From an uncultured Oscillospiraceae bacterium (GTDB lineage Bacteria > Bacillota > Clostridia > Oscillospirales > Oscillospiraceae): a stretch of DNA of 64,000 nt. Position 1 is the stretch's first letter. Each line of letters begins with the position of its first letter. The stretch spans positions 17,253-81,252 of the forward strand of contig CAKTGM010000006.1 of the NCBI GenBank assembly GCA_934561515.1. The letters are read 5' to 3'. The notes beneath the pieces were generated by a model. It was given only the letters and a program-made list of their open reading frames with translations, did no database searches and was not told the origin of the DNA. Both the position numbers and the translations under genes were made by a program. Below, in pieces: positions 17,463-24,918 of the stretch.

Positions 17463-18306
17463 ATGCTCGGAGCGGGAGAATATCCCGTTCTGGGAGGTCG
17501 TCCTGCGCTATGATATGGATCTGCGGCAGGTGAGCCGTCAGGCCTCGATGGCGAAGATGCTTACGATCTGGGAGGCCATTCAGGACGCGGCGGACTCCTA
17601 CACCGGCACGCAGCGCAGCGTGAGCGGGCTTGTCGGCGGCGACGGGCTCAAGATGCGTATGTATATGCGCCGCGGCGAGAGCATCTGCGGCGACCTCATC
17701 GGCGAGGCCATCGCGCAGGCGATCTCGATGGCAGAGTCCAACGCCTGTATGCGCCGCATCGTCGCGGCGCCCACGGCGGGCTCCTGCGGCGTTGTGCCCG
17801 CGGTGCTGCTGGCGCTGCGCCGACAGGAGGATTACACGCAGCACCAGCTGCTCGAGGCGCTGTACGTCGCCTCCGGCATCGCTGCGGTCATCGCCTACCG
17901 CGCGGGCATCTCGGGCGCGGCGGGCGGCTGCCAGGCGGAGATCGGCACGGCGTCCGCCATGGCGGCAGGCGCACTCGTGGCGCTGCGCGGCGGCACGAAC
18001 GAGCAGATCGGCCACGCGGTGGCCATGGCGCTCAAAAACCTCATGGGCCTTGTCTGCGACCCGGTGGCGGGTCTTGTCGAGGTGCCCTGCGTCAAGCGCA
18101 ATGTCATCGGCGCGGTGAACGCCATTTCGGCGGCGGACATGGCGCTTGCGGGCATCGAGAGCCGCATCCCCGTCGATGAGGTCATCGACGCGATGGGCGA
18201 GGTCGGGCGGCGTATGCCGGTCGAGTTCCGTGAGACCGCGCTCGGCGGCCTTGCCGCAACGCCGACGGGCGAAGCCGTGAAGGCAAGAATGCCGCACGGA
18301 GAATAA
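17431..18306 (+). CDS. sdaAA: L-serine dehydratase, iron-sulfur-dependent, alpha subunit
   Basis: 291 residues. It shows the conserved 'APTAGSCGVVPAVL', 'GAAGGCQAEIG' and 'VCDPVAGLVEVPC' blocks; the cysteines in these blocks include Fe-S ligands. It is the catalytic subunit for serine to pyruvate. The start ATG lies inside the end of sdaAB with an AGGAGGACG SD just upstream. The split two-gene form is typical of Gram-positives. Confidence 0.94.
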   Translation: MVLDSMKQIFECSERENIPFWEVVLRYDMDLRQVSRQASMAKMLTIWEAIQDAADSYTGTQRSVSGLVGGDGLKMRMYMRRGESICGDLIGEAIAQAISMAESNACMRRIVAAPTAGSCGVVPAVLLALRRQEDYTQHQLLEALYVASGIAAVIAYRAGISGAAGGCQAEIGTASAMAAGALVALRGGTNEQIGHAVAMALKNLMGLVCDPVAGLVEVPCVKRNVIGAVNAISAADMALAGIESRIPVDEVIDAMGEVGRRMPVEFRETALGGLAATPTGEAVKARMPHGE

Positions 18307-18319
18307 GAAACGATCAAAA

Positions 18320-18355
18320 AACGCCTTTCAAAGCATTGCTTTGAAAGGCGCTTTT
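18320..18355. terminator. Bidirectional terminator between sdaAA and selD
   Basis: A long perfect stem (18322-18335 with 18337-18350) is flanked by A-rich sequence on the left and CTTTT on the right, between convergent genes. Confidence 0.8.
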
Positions 18356-18369
18356 CATTGATGGCGCGA

Positions 18370-19410
18370 TCAGTCGAATTCGAGCGCGGTGATCTTGCGC
18401 GCAAGCACCTCGCCGACGATGGCGCTCCACGGCGCGAAGGGGCGCAGCAGCGCAAGAAGGCGCTCCGCCTGCTCGCGCGGAAGCGAGATGAGAAGTCCGC
18501 CCGAGGTCTGCGGGTCGGCCGCGAGGTCCAGAAGGGCGCGCTGCGCTGTGGGCAGCACCGTGAGCTGGGGCTTTACATAGTCCATGTTGCGGTAAGCGCC
18601 GGCGGGGATGATGCCCGTCTCGGCCATGCCGCGCGCCTCGTCCATCAGCGGAAGGGCGCTGCCGTGCAGGCGAATCGTCACGCCGCTGCCCTCCGCCATC
18701 TCGAAGCTGTGGCCGAGCAGGCCGAAGCCCGTAATGTCGGTGCAGGCGTGCACGTGCTCCACCTGCTGCACCGCCTCGCCCGCTTTTTTGTTGAGCGTCG
18801 CCATGTGGGCATAGGCCGCGTCGCGCGCGGCCTCGGAGATGAGGTCGGCCTTGATCGCGGTGGTCAGCACGCCGCTGCCGAGGGGCTTTGTGAGCACAAG
18901 CACGTCGCCCGGCTGCGCGCCGACGTTTTTGAGGATGCGATCGGGGTGGACAAAGCCCGTGACGCAAAGGCCGTACTTCGGCTCATTGTCCTGAATCGTG
19001 TGGCCGCCGGCGATGATGCAGTTTGCCTCGACAGCCTTGGCGTGCCCGCCCTCCAGAATGGCGCGGATGTCCTCTTTCGGCAGGCAGTTCGGCACGCAGA
19101 GCAGGTTCATTGCAACCTTCGGCACGCCGCCCATGGCGTATACGTCGCTCAGCGCATTCGCCGCGGCGATCTGGCCGAAGAGATAGGGATCGTCCACGAT
19201 GGGGGTAAAAAAGTCGACCGTTTCAATGGCGGCGACCTCGTCGGTGACGCGGTAGACGGCGGCGTCATCGCTGCTGTCGTATCCGACGAGCAGGTCGCGG
19301 TCTTTGACGTTCGGCAGACCTTGCAGAATTTCCGTCAGGGCGCCCGGCCCCAATTTTGCCGCTCACCCGGCGGCGGCGGTCATCTGCGTGAGACGGAGCT
19401 TTTCCTTCAT
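18370..19410 (-). CDS. selD: Selenophosphate synthase SelD, itself a selenoprotein (in-frame TGA = Sec16)
   Basis: 346 residues when the TGA at 19365-19363 is read as selenocysteine. Upstream of the TGA the frame is open to an ATG at 19410 with GGGAGG ahead of it, giving MKEKLRLTQMTAAAG-U-AAKLGPG. This matches the SelD active-site loop, with Sec (or Cys) at 16 and the catalytic lysine at 19. Downstream blocks 'DDAAVY', 'VDFFTPIVDDPY', 'NALSDVYAMGG' and 'GGHTIQD' are classic SelD. The enzyme makes selenophosphate from selenide and ATP for Sec-tRNA and/or selenouridine synthesis. A compact hairpin follows the TGA. An automatic call would truncate it at an internal Met after residue 19. It faces away from the yed genes but belongs to the same trait. 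Confidence 0.95.
19337..19365 (-). promoter_or_regulatory. Sec codon and candidate bacterial SECIS hairpin of selD
   Basis: The TGA is at 19365-19363. Sixteen bases later a hairpin loop CGGGC (19346-19342) is closed by GGGC/GCCC plus a G-T pair (19351-19347 with 19341-19337). The distance and the G among the first two loop bases fit the bacterial SECIS rule for SelB recognition. The fold was drawn by hand. Confidence 0.65.
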
Positions 19411-19437
19411 GCGCGGCACCTCCCTTTCCTGGTGTAT

Positions 19438-19457
19438 CGGGCGGCAAAAGCCGCCCG
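19438..19457 (-). other. Hairpin in the selD 5' untranslated region
   Basis: A perfect 8-bp stem (19438-19445 with 19450-19457) with a 4-base loop lies about 28 bases before the selD ATG and after the promoter. There is no T run, so it is not an obvious terminator; role unknown. Confidence 0.5.
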
Positions 19458-19479
19458 GATAAATGCTGTGCACGGCTCT

Positions 19480-19508
19480 ATTGTAAGGAATCCGCCGGAA
19501 TTTGTCAA
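19480..19508 (-). promoter_or_regulatory. Sigma-A promoter of selD
   Basis: Perfect TTGACA (19508-19503), a 17-base spacer and TACAAT (19485-19480) on the minus strand. Confidence 0.85.
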
Positions 19509-19539
19509 ATCGGAAAAGAAGATGAGAGCGCAGGGGTGC

Positions 19540-20229
19540 TCAGCGCGGCCAGAGCGAGCGCAGCATGTCGGAAAGGCTGGACAAAAGATCCGTGGGCCGC
19601 CCGTCGGAGATGACGAGGGAGCCGGAAAGTTCCTCGCAGCGGACAAAATAGCGCTCGGCGGAGGAAAGATTCGTGAATTCGCAGCGCGCGGTGCGTCCGT
19701 CGACCTTGCAGACCATGGCCGGGTAGGGATTTGTGACACCGGTGATGTTCCAGAGCGTGATCGTGCCGTTCTGCGGCGTATCCGCGCGGAAGGTGACGGC
19801 GATGCGCGTGCTGTTCGTAAAAAGACGGCGGCCGTCGCAGCTGTCGGCAAAGGTATGCACCTCTCCGGCGGCAAGGTTGCAGACGCTCTCTTCAACCGCG
19901 GGAATGTAGGGGTGCTGTGCGCGGACGAGGTTCATCCACGCCGCCAGCGTGAGCGAGAGAAGGAGCACAAGGAAAACGGCGGCGAGCGACAAAAGAACGC
20001 GGCGGCACTTGCGCCGCTTTTTTACCGCGCGGGCATAGTCGGTGAGCTGCGGCGGGTCGAGCGGCACTCGCGCGGGGGAAAGCTGCTCGCTTTGCATCCG
20101 GCGGAGCGCTTCCCGGCAGGACGGGCAGGAGGCGAGATGCGCCTCCACCAGCGCGCGGCTTTCGGGAGAACAGGCGTCGTCGGCGTAGAGCGGCAGAAGG
20201 TCGCCGATGATGCGGCAGTCAATGCTCAT
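19540..20229 (-). CDS. Anti-sigma factor with zinc-finger (ZAS-like) domain
   Basis: 229 residues from the ATG at 20229. The cytoplasmic N-terminus has a zf-HC2 motif 'HLASCPSC' (H-x3-C-x2-C). It is followed by one transmembrane helix (about 73-95) and an extracytoplasmic domain of about 130 residues with no family I recognise. The arrangement is that of membrane anti-sigma factors that hold an ECF sigma until an envelope signal arrives. Its ATG overlaps the sigma gene stop (ATGA), so translation is coupled. It lies between selD and yedF; a link to selenium is only positional. Confidence 0.8.
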   Translation of the reverse strand: MSIDCRIIGDLLPLYADDACSPESRALVEAHLASCPSCREALRRMQSEQLSPARVPLDPPQLTDYARAVKKRRKCRRVLLSLAAVFLVLLLSLTLAAWMNLVRAQHPYIPAVEESVCNLAAGEVHTFADSCDGRRLFTNSTRIAVTFRADTPQNGTITLWNITGVTNPYPAMVCKVDGRTARCEFTNLSSAERYFVRCEELSGSLVISDGRPTDLLSSLSDMLRSLWPR

Positions 20230-20711
20230 GAGAATTCCTCCATATCTTTGATCAGCTTGCTTTTGGCGCGGTAAAAGGTGACCTTGGCCCACGATTCGCT
20301 CTTGCCGAAGACCTCGGCGATCTCGCGGAAGCTCAGCTCGCCGAGCACGCGCAGGGAGAAGACCTCGCGGTAAGGCTCTTTGAGCCGGTGCAGGGCCTTG
20401 TGGATGTGCAGGGCCTGCTCGCGGTCGGACAGCAGCGCGAAAAGATCATCCGGCGCGGCCTGTTCGTTTGTCTCCTCGAAAGGAATGCTGCGTCTGCGGC
20501 GGCGCAGCTCCTTGCTCAGCGCGTTCTTGCCGATCTGGCAGAGCCAGCTTTCAATGCGGCACTCGCCGCGAAAGCTGTCGATGTGCAGGTAGGCCTGATA
20601 AAAGGTCTCCGCTGTCAGCTCGTCGGCAAGGCTCTCATCGCGGCAGAGGGAGAGAAGAAAGTGATAGACGATGGGCGTGCAGCGCCGGCAGATGAGATCA
20701 AATTCGTCCAT
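20226..20711 (-). CDS. ECF-type RNA polymerase sigma factor
   Basis: 161 residues. Region 2 includes 'DELTAETFYQAYLHIDSFRGECRIESWLCQIGKN' split over about 30-65. Region 4 has 'LKEPYREVFSLRVLGELSFREIAEVFGKSESWAKVTFYRAKSKL'-type helix-turn-helix content at about 110-155. It directs RNA polymerase to a small regulon, normally including its own operon. The ATG at 20711 is chosen because GGAGGG directly abuts the other ATG at 20717, leaving a 6-base spacing only for the second. It is co-transcribed with the anti-sigma gene. Confidence 0.87.
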   Translation of the reverse strand: MDEFDLICRRCTPIVYHFLLSLCRDESLADELTAETFYQAYLHIDSFRGECRIESWLCQIGKNALSKELRRRRRSIPFEETNEQAAPDDLFALLSDREQALHIHKALHRLKEPYREVFSLRVLGELSFREIAEVFGKSESWAKVTFYRAKSKLIKDMEEFS

Positions 20712-20911
20712 GCGCATCCCTCCTCGCTTCCTCTTCTATACCTTAGAGCGCGCCGGGCACAAAAAGATACAGCCTAGGCGTCTATTTTATCTTTTTTTCT
20801 CCGGCGGGGCAAGGCGCGGGGGACAAAATGCAAACCATATGAAAAAGCGATGGAATATTCTGCGTTATCCATAAAAACAATGAAAGAATGGGTGGAAAAG
20901 AGAAAAAGCGC

Positions 20912-20940
20912 GTGCCAAAGCGGGAAAAATCTGCTATCAT
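20912..20940 (+). promoter_or_regulatory. Probable promoter of the yedF operon
   Basis: GTGCCA (20912-20917), a 17-base spacer and TATCAT (20935-20940), 50 bases before the ATG at 20990. The rest of the 278-base gap to the sigma gene shows no further feature I can support. Confidence 0.5.
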
Positions 20941-20989
20941 TGACAATGAACATCGGCGGGACATCCGCTTTGGAAAAGGAGACTTGGTT

Positions 20990-21592
20990 ATGACGATCGA
21001 AGTGAACGCGATGGGCGACGCTTGCCCCATCCCCGTTGTGAAGACGCAGAAGGCCATGCAGGAGCTCGGCGGGCCGGGCGTGATCGAGACGCTGGTCGAC
21101 AACGAGACGGCGGTGCAGAACCTCGGCAAGCTGGCCGCGAGCCGCGGCTGCGCGTCCAAGAGCGAAAAGCTCGGCGAGCGGCAGTACCGCGTGACCATCA
21201 CCGTGGGCGAAAACGCCAAGGCGGACGAGACGGGCGAATGCTTCACCTGCGGCAAGCCGAAGACGGTCGCGGTGATCTCGTCCGACAAGATGGGCGGCGG
21301 CAGCGACGAGCTCGGCGGCGCGCTGATGAAGGCCTTTGTCTACGCGCTGAGCCAGCAGGAGACCCTGCCCGACACCATCCTGTGCTACAACGGCGGCGTA
21401 AAGCTCACGTGCGAGGGCTCGGAGTCGCTCGAGGATCTCAAGGGCATGGCCGCGCGCGGCGTGGAGATCTTAAGCTGCGGCACCTGCCTCAACTTCTATG
21501 ACCTCAAGGAAAAGCTCGCCGTCGGCGAGGTGACGAATATGTACGTCATCGTTGAAAAGATGAGCGGCGCGGACCGCGTGGTGCGCCCGTGA
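20990..21592 (+). CDS. yedF: Selenium-metabolism protein YedF (TusA-like plus DsrE-like domains)
   Basis: 200 residues. The N-terminal TusA/SirA-like domain (about 1-75) has the C-P-x-P motif 'DACPIPVVKTQKAM'. The C-terminal half resembles DsrE-like proteins, with 'SSDKMGGGSDELGGALMKAF' split over the domain start and a late 'EILSCGTCLNFY' cysteine pair. This two-domain form is the one associated with selenium-utilising genomes and is a candidate persulfide/perselenide carrier; the exact activity is not established. SD AAAAGGAGA precedes the ATG. It overlaps the next gene by 4 bases (GTGA). Confidence 0.87.
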   Translation: MTIEVNAMGDACPIPVVKTQKAMQELGGPGVIETLVDNETAVQNLGKLAASRGCASKSEKLGERQYRVTITVGENAKADETGECFTCGKPKTVAVISSDKMGGGSDELGGALMKAFVYALSQQETLPDTILCYNGGVKLTCEGSESLEDLKGMAARGVEILSCGTCLNFYDLKEKLAVGEVTNMYVIVEKMSGADRVVRP

Positions 21593-22722
21593 TCTACCTT
21601 GATAACGCGGCGACCACGCTGCAAAAGCCGCCGCAGGTCGTTGACGCGGTGGTGCAGGCCATGGGGAGCTTCGGCAACAGCGCGCGCGGCACGCACGAGG
21701 GCGCGCTTGCCGCCTCGCGCATCATTTACGATACGCGCTGCAAGCTCGCCTCGCTCTTCGGCTGCAAGAGAGCGGACCATGTGGCCTTCACCTGCAACTC
21801 GACCGAGGCGCTCAACGCCGCCATCCACGGCTGCATCCGCAGCGGCGAGCACGTCATTTCGACGGACCTGGAGCATAACTCCGTGCTCCGCCCGCTCTAC
21901 CGGCTGGAGGCAGAGGAAAACGTCAGCGTGAGCTTCGTTCCCGCTGACAAGCGCGGCGATATCGACTATGCGGACTTTGAGCGCCTGCTGCGCCCGGAGA
22001 CGCGCGCCGTCGTCTGCACGCACGCCTCGAATCTTACGGGCAACGTGCTCGACCTTGCGCGCATCGGCGCATTTGCGCACGCGCACGGGCTTTTGTTCAT
22101 CGTGGATGCTTCGCAGAGCGCGGGCGTGCTGCCTATCGACATGGAAAAGATGCACATCGATGTGCTCTGCTTCACGGGGCACAAGTCGCTCATGGGTCCG
22201 CAGGGGACGGGCGGACTGTGCGTGCGCGAGGGAGTGGACATCCGCCCCTGGAAGGTCGGCGGCACGGGCGTGCAGACCTATTCGACCGCCCAGCCCGCGC
22301 AGATGCCCACGCGCCTTGAGGCGGGCACGCTCAACGGCCACGGCATTGCGGGACTCGGTGCATCGCTCGACTTTTTGCGTGAGACCGGCATCGACACGAT
22401 CCACGCCCACGAAACGGCGCTGCTGCGCCGCTTTGTCGCGGGCGCGCGGGAGATTCCGGGCGTGACGCTCTACGGCGACTTTGACCGCGAGCGCACGGCG
22501 GTCGCCGCGCTGAACATCGGTAGTCTGGACTCGGGCGAGGTAGCGGATATTCTTGCCGAGGACTACGGCATTGCGACCCGTCCGGGCGCGCACTGCGCGC
22601 CGCGGCTGCACCGTGCGCTCGGAACGGAGGAGCAGGGCGCGGTGCGCTTCAGCTTCGGCTGGTACAACACAGAAGAGGAAGTGGACGAGGCGCTGCGCGC
22701 CGTCCGCGAGATAGCAACATGA
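21589..22722 (+). CDS. Class V aminotransferase, cysteine desulfurase/selenocysteine lyase-like
   Basis: 377 residues. The PLP fold is type I with N-terminal 'IYLDNAATTLQKP', the PLP lysine in 'FTGHKSLMGPQGTGG', and the catalytic-loop cysteine in 'RPGAHCAPRLHRALGT'. This shorter subgroup (EF2568-like) co-occurs with yedF, DUF3343 and yedE. It may release S or Se from (seleno)cysteine to the neighbouring carriers, which is inference. No other cysteine desulfurase gene is in the window. It starts at a GTG overlapping the yedF stop, so translation is likely coupled. Confidence 0.87.
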   Translation: MIYLDNAATTLQKPPQVVDAVVQAMGSFGNSARGTHEGALAASRIIYDTRCKLASLFGCKRADHVAFTCNSTEALNAAIHGCIRSGEHVISTDLEHNSVLRPLYRLEAEENVSVSFVPADKRGDIDYADFERLLRPETRAVVCTHASNLTGNVLDLARIGAFAHAHGLLFIVDASQSAGVLPIDMEKMHIDVLCFTGHKSLMGPQGTGGLCVREGVDIRPWKVGGTGVQTYSTAQPAQMPTRLEAGTLNGHGIAGLGASLDFLRETGIDTIHAHETALLRRFVAGAREIPGVTLYGDFDRERTAVAALNIGSLDSGEVADILAEDYGIATRPGAHCAPRLHRALGTEEQGAVRFSFGWYNTEEEVDEALRAVREIAT

Positions 22723-22955
22723 GAGAAAAGAAGCTCTATCTGATCATCACCTTTCATACAACGGCAGCGGCCATCGCAATGGAAAAGCTCTGCCGGGCGC
22801 AGGGCCTTCCGGGGCGGCTCATCCCCGTGCCGCGCGAGCTGACGGCCGACTGCGGCATGGCATGGCGCGCCGGAACGGAGGACCGCGCCGCGCTTGAGGC
22901 AATGGTGGCGCGGGAAAAGCTCGAGGCCGCCGGCTTCCATGAGCTGATGATCTGA
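22719..22955 (+). CDS. DUF3343 domain protein of the selenium cluster
   Basis: 78 residues, soluble, overlapping the aminotransferase stop by 4 bases (ATGA). 'YLIITFHTTAAAIAMEKLC' and 'GRLIPVPRELTADCGMAWR' match the DUF3343 pattern of a putative Se/Lys-associated small protein, with one conserved cysteine. Function is unknown; the family recurs beside yedF-type operons. Confidence 0.82.
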   Translation: MREKKLYLIITFHTTAAAIAMEKLCRAQGLPGRLIPVPRELTADCGMAWRAGTEDRAALEAMVAREKLEAAGFHELMI

Positions 22956-22975
22956 GCAGCAAACGTATGGAATTG

Positions 22976-23014
22976 ACGCACATCATCGAAAAAATCGATG
23001 ATGTGCGTTTTTTT
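22976..23014 (+). terminator. Rho-independent terminator after the DUF3343 gene
   Basis: A 14-bp perfect stem (22976-22989 with 22995-23008) is followed by a T run to 23014. Confidence 0.9.
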
Positions 23015-23028
23015 ATCGAAGATAGCGT

Positions 23029-23057
23029 TTGCTCTTTCGGCGCAGAACCAATATACT
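23029..23057 (+). promoter_or_regulatory. Sigma-A promoter of yedE
   Basis: TTGCTC (23029-23034), a 17-base spacer and TATACT (23052-23057). Confidence 0.7.
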
Positions 23058-23063
23058 AGAATT

Positions 23064-23083
23064 GGCAATTTTCAATAATTGCC
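23064..23083 (+). promoter_or_regulatory. Inverted repeat at the yedE transcription start
   Basis: A 7-bp perfect inverted repeat GGCAATT-(6)-AATTGCC begins at the predicted +1 of yedE. It could be an operator or a 5'-end hairpin; no regulator is identified. Confidence 0.45.
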
Positions 23084-23120
23084 GTTTCTGCATTATAAAA
23101 AGAAATAGGAGAGATGAAAA

Positions 23121-24218
23121 ATGAAAAAGGTACATCTGGGCGTCATCATTGCAGGCGTCGCCGTGGGCCTTGCCGCAGTCATCCTGACGGCGCTCGGCAA
23201 CCCGGCCAACATGGGCTTCTGCATCGCCTGCTTCCTGCGCGATATCGCGGGCGCGAGCGGCCTGCACAGCGCCGCAAAGGTGCAGTATGTCCGCCCTGAG
23301 ATCATCGGCCTTGTGCTCGGCGCGTTCCTCATGAGCGTTGCGGGCAAGGAGTTCAAGGCCCGCGCGGGCTCTTCCCCCGCGGTCCGCTTTGTGCTCGGCG
23401 CGTTTGTCGTGGTCGGTGCGCTGGCGTTCCTCGGCTGCCCGCTGCGCATGGTGCTCCGCCTTGCCGGAGGCGATCTGAATGCGCTTGTCGGCCTTGCCGG
23501 CTTCCTCATCGGCATTCTCGCCGGTATCGCCTGCCTCAAGAAGGGCTTCTCTCTCAAGCGCTCGTATGAAGCGAGCGCGGCCGAGGGCGGCGTGCTGCCC
23601 GCTGTGATGGGCGTGCTGCTCATCCTCTTTGTCGCCGCGCCCGCGCTCTTCAAGGCCTCCGAGGAGGGCCCCGGCTCCAAGCACGCGCCCTTCTGGATCG
23701 CGCTTGTCATCGCGCTCGTGGTCGGCGCGCTCGCGCAGAAGAGCCGCCTTTGCATGGTCGGCGGTCTTCGTGACGCCATCCTGCTCAAGGATTTCCATCT
23801 GCTCTACGGCTTTGTGGCTATCTTCGCCGTCACGCTGATCGGCAACCTCGTCAGGGGCAGTTTCCATCTGGGCTTCGCGCTCCAGCCGGTCGCGCACAGC
23901 GCGCACCTGTGGAACCTGCTGGGCATGGTGCTCGTCGGCTGGGGCAGCGTGCTGCTCGGCGGCTGCCCGCTGCGCCAGCTCATTCTGGCTGCGCAGGGCA
24001 ACGGCGACAGTGCTGTGACCGTGTTCGGCATGATCGTCGGCGCGGCGCTCGCGCACAACTTCGGCCTTGCCGGTAACCCCGACTCCAAGAGCGAGGCGGG
24101 CGAGCTGATCGTCGGCGGCATCTCCAATGCCGGTAAGATCGCCGTCGTGCTCGGTCTTGTGGTGATGCTCGTCATCGCCGTGATGAATATGCCCAAGAAG
24201 GAGGATGCAAACGCATGA
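23121..24218 (+). CDS. yedE: YedE family putative selenium transporter
   Basis: 365 residues, about nine to ten membrane helices, with repeated cysteine motifs 'NMGFCIACFLRDI', 'FLGCPLRM', 'SRLCMVGGLRD' and 'LLGGCPLRQL'. These mark the YeeE/YedE family, related to thiosulfate importers. The subgroup that lies with selD and yedF is proposed to import a selenium species, but substrate evidence here is context only. SD AGGAGAG precedes the ATG. It overlaps the TusA-like gene by 4 bases. Confidence 0.87.
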   Translation: MKKVHLGVIIAGVAVGLAAVILTALGNPANMGFCIACFLRDIAGASGLHSAAKVQYVRPEIIGLVLGAFLMSVAGKEFKARAGSSPAVRFVLGAFVVVGALAFLGCPLRMVLRLAGGDLNALVGLAGFLIGILAGIACLKKGFSLKRSYEASAAEGGVLPAVMGVLLILFVAAPALFKASEEGPGSKHAPFWIALVIALVVGALAQKSRLCMVGGLRDAILLKDFHLLYGFVAIFAVTLIGNLVRGSFHLGFALQPVAHSAHLWNLLGMVLVGWGSVLLGGCPLRQLILAAQGNGDSAVTVFGMIVGAALAHNFGLAGNPDSKSEAGELIVGGISNAGKIAVVLGLVVMLVIAVMNMPKKEDANA

Positions 24219-24418
24219 TCGACGCAAGAGGTTATTCCTGCCCCATGCCCGTGGTGATGGTGCAGAACGAGGTGAAGAAGAACGCGCCCGCGTCTCTCGA
24301 GGTGCTGGTCGACAGCATGACCTGCGTGGAGAACGTGACGCGCTTTGCGGAAAAGCAGGGCTACCGGGTGGAGTACGCCGCCGAGGGCGAGGACTTCCGC
24401 CTGAAGCTCAACAAATAA
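24215..24418 (+). CDS. TusA/SirA-like sulfur (selenium) carrier protein
   Basis: 67 residues, a single TusA fold: 'DARGYSCPMPVVMVQNEV' with the C-P-x-P cysteine at residue 9. It is a likely partner of the YedE transporter, taking persulfide or perselenide at the inner face. This is a known arrangement for YeeE/YedE plus TusA pairs but inferred here. It starts inside the end of yedE (ATGA). Confidence 0.88.
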   Translation: MIDARGYSCPMPVVMVQNEVKKNAPASLEVLVDSMTCVENVTRFAEKQGYRVEYAAEGEDFRLKLNK

Positions 24419-24433
24419 GGGAAAAGCAAGATC

Positions 24434-24466
24434 GCCGTCCGAGGAACACTCCCCGGACGGCTTTTT
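24434..24466 (+). terminator. Rho-independent terminator after the yedE operon
   Basis: An 8-bp stem (24434-24441 with 24454-24461) and T5. Confidence 0.8.
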
Positions 24467-24540
24467 GTTGAAAAATTTCCCCCAATATGATAAGATACAA
24501 AAAATAGCGAGAGAAAAACACGCCCAAAGGAGGAGAGATA

Positions 24541-24744
24541 ATGAAATGCCCCTACTGCGGCACTGAGATGGAGACAGGATATGTCCAGAGCATGAAAGAG
24601 ATCATTTATTCCGCGAACCTCCATACGAACCTGTTCATGCTCCCAAAGAAAGGCGACATCAAATTGACCCACGACGTCTGGGCACCTGCCATGTGCACGG
24701 CATCACGCTGCGCGGCGTGCAAAAAAATCATCATTTCGTATTGA
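24541..24744 (+). CDS. Small zinc-ribbon-like protein (PF20097-like)
   Basis: 67 residues with N-terminal C-x2-C ('MKCPYCGTEM') and C-terminal C-x2-C ('SRCAACKKIII'), likely a four-cysteine zinc site. A very good SD (AAAGGAGGAGAG) supports it as a real gene. Function unknown; related small proteins are scattered across Clostridia. Confidence 0.75.
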   Translation: MKCPYCGTEMETGYVQSMKEIIYSANLHTNLFMLPKKGDIKLTHDVWAPAMCTASRCAACKKIIISY

Positions 24745-24798
24745 CTGGTGCGACTCCTTTCCGAGTCGCAGTCGTAAATCGCTGAGAAAACCAAAAAA

Positions 24799-24835
24799 TC
24801 AAGGGACTGCTTCTTGACAGAAGCGGTCCCTTTAC
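24799..24835 (+). terminator. Terminator-like hairpin after the zinc-ribbon gene
   Basis: A long imperfect stem (24801-24814 with about 24819-24832), then TTTACTT. Another 8-bp hairpin without a T run lies at 24749-24770. The 171-base gap holds nothing else I can support. Confidence 0.6.
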
Positions 24836-24886
24836 TTGTCATGGCGGCGTAATTGATTGCGGTGACATTAAAGCGAAAGCGGAATG

Positions 24887-24918
24887 AAAAAAGGCTGCGA
24901 ATTTTTCGCAGCCTTTTA
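24887..24918 (-). terminator. Terminator of the DUF45/DUF1653 unit
   Basis: AAAAGGCTGCGA pairs with TCGCAGCCTTTT around a short loop at 24901-24904. A run of T follows on the minus strand. Confidence 0.8.

Noticed and set aside
19337..19410. selD as a frameshifted or truncated pseudogene starting at an internal Met
   Set aside because: The interrupting codon is TGA exactly at the known Sec position, the upstream frame matches SelD, and an SD and ATG are in place.
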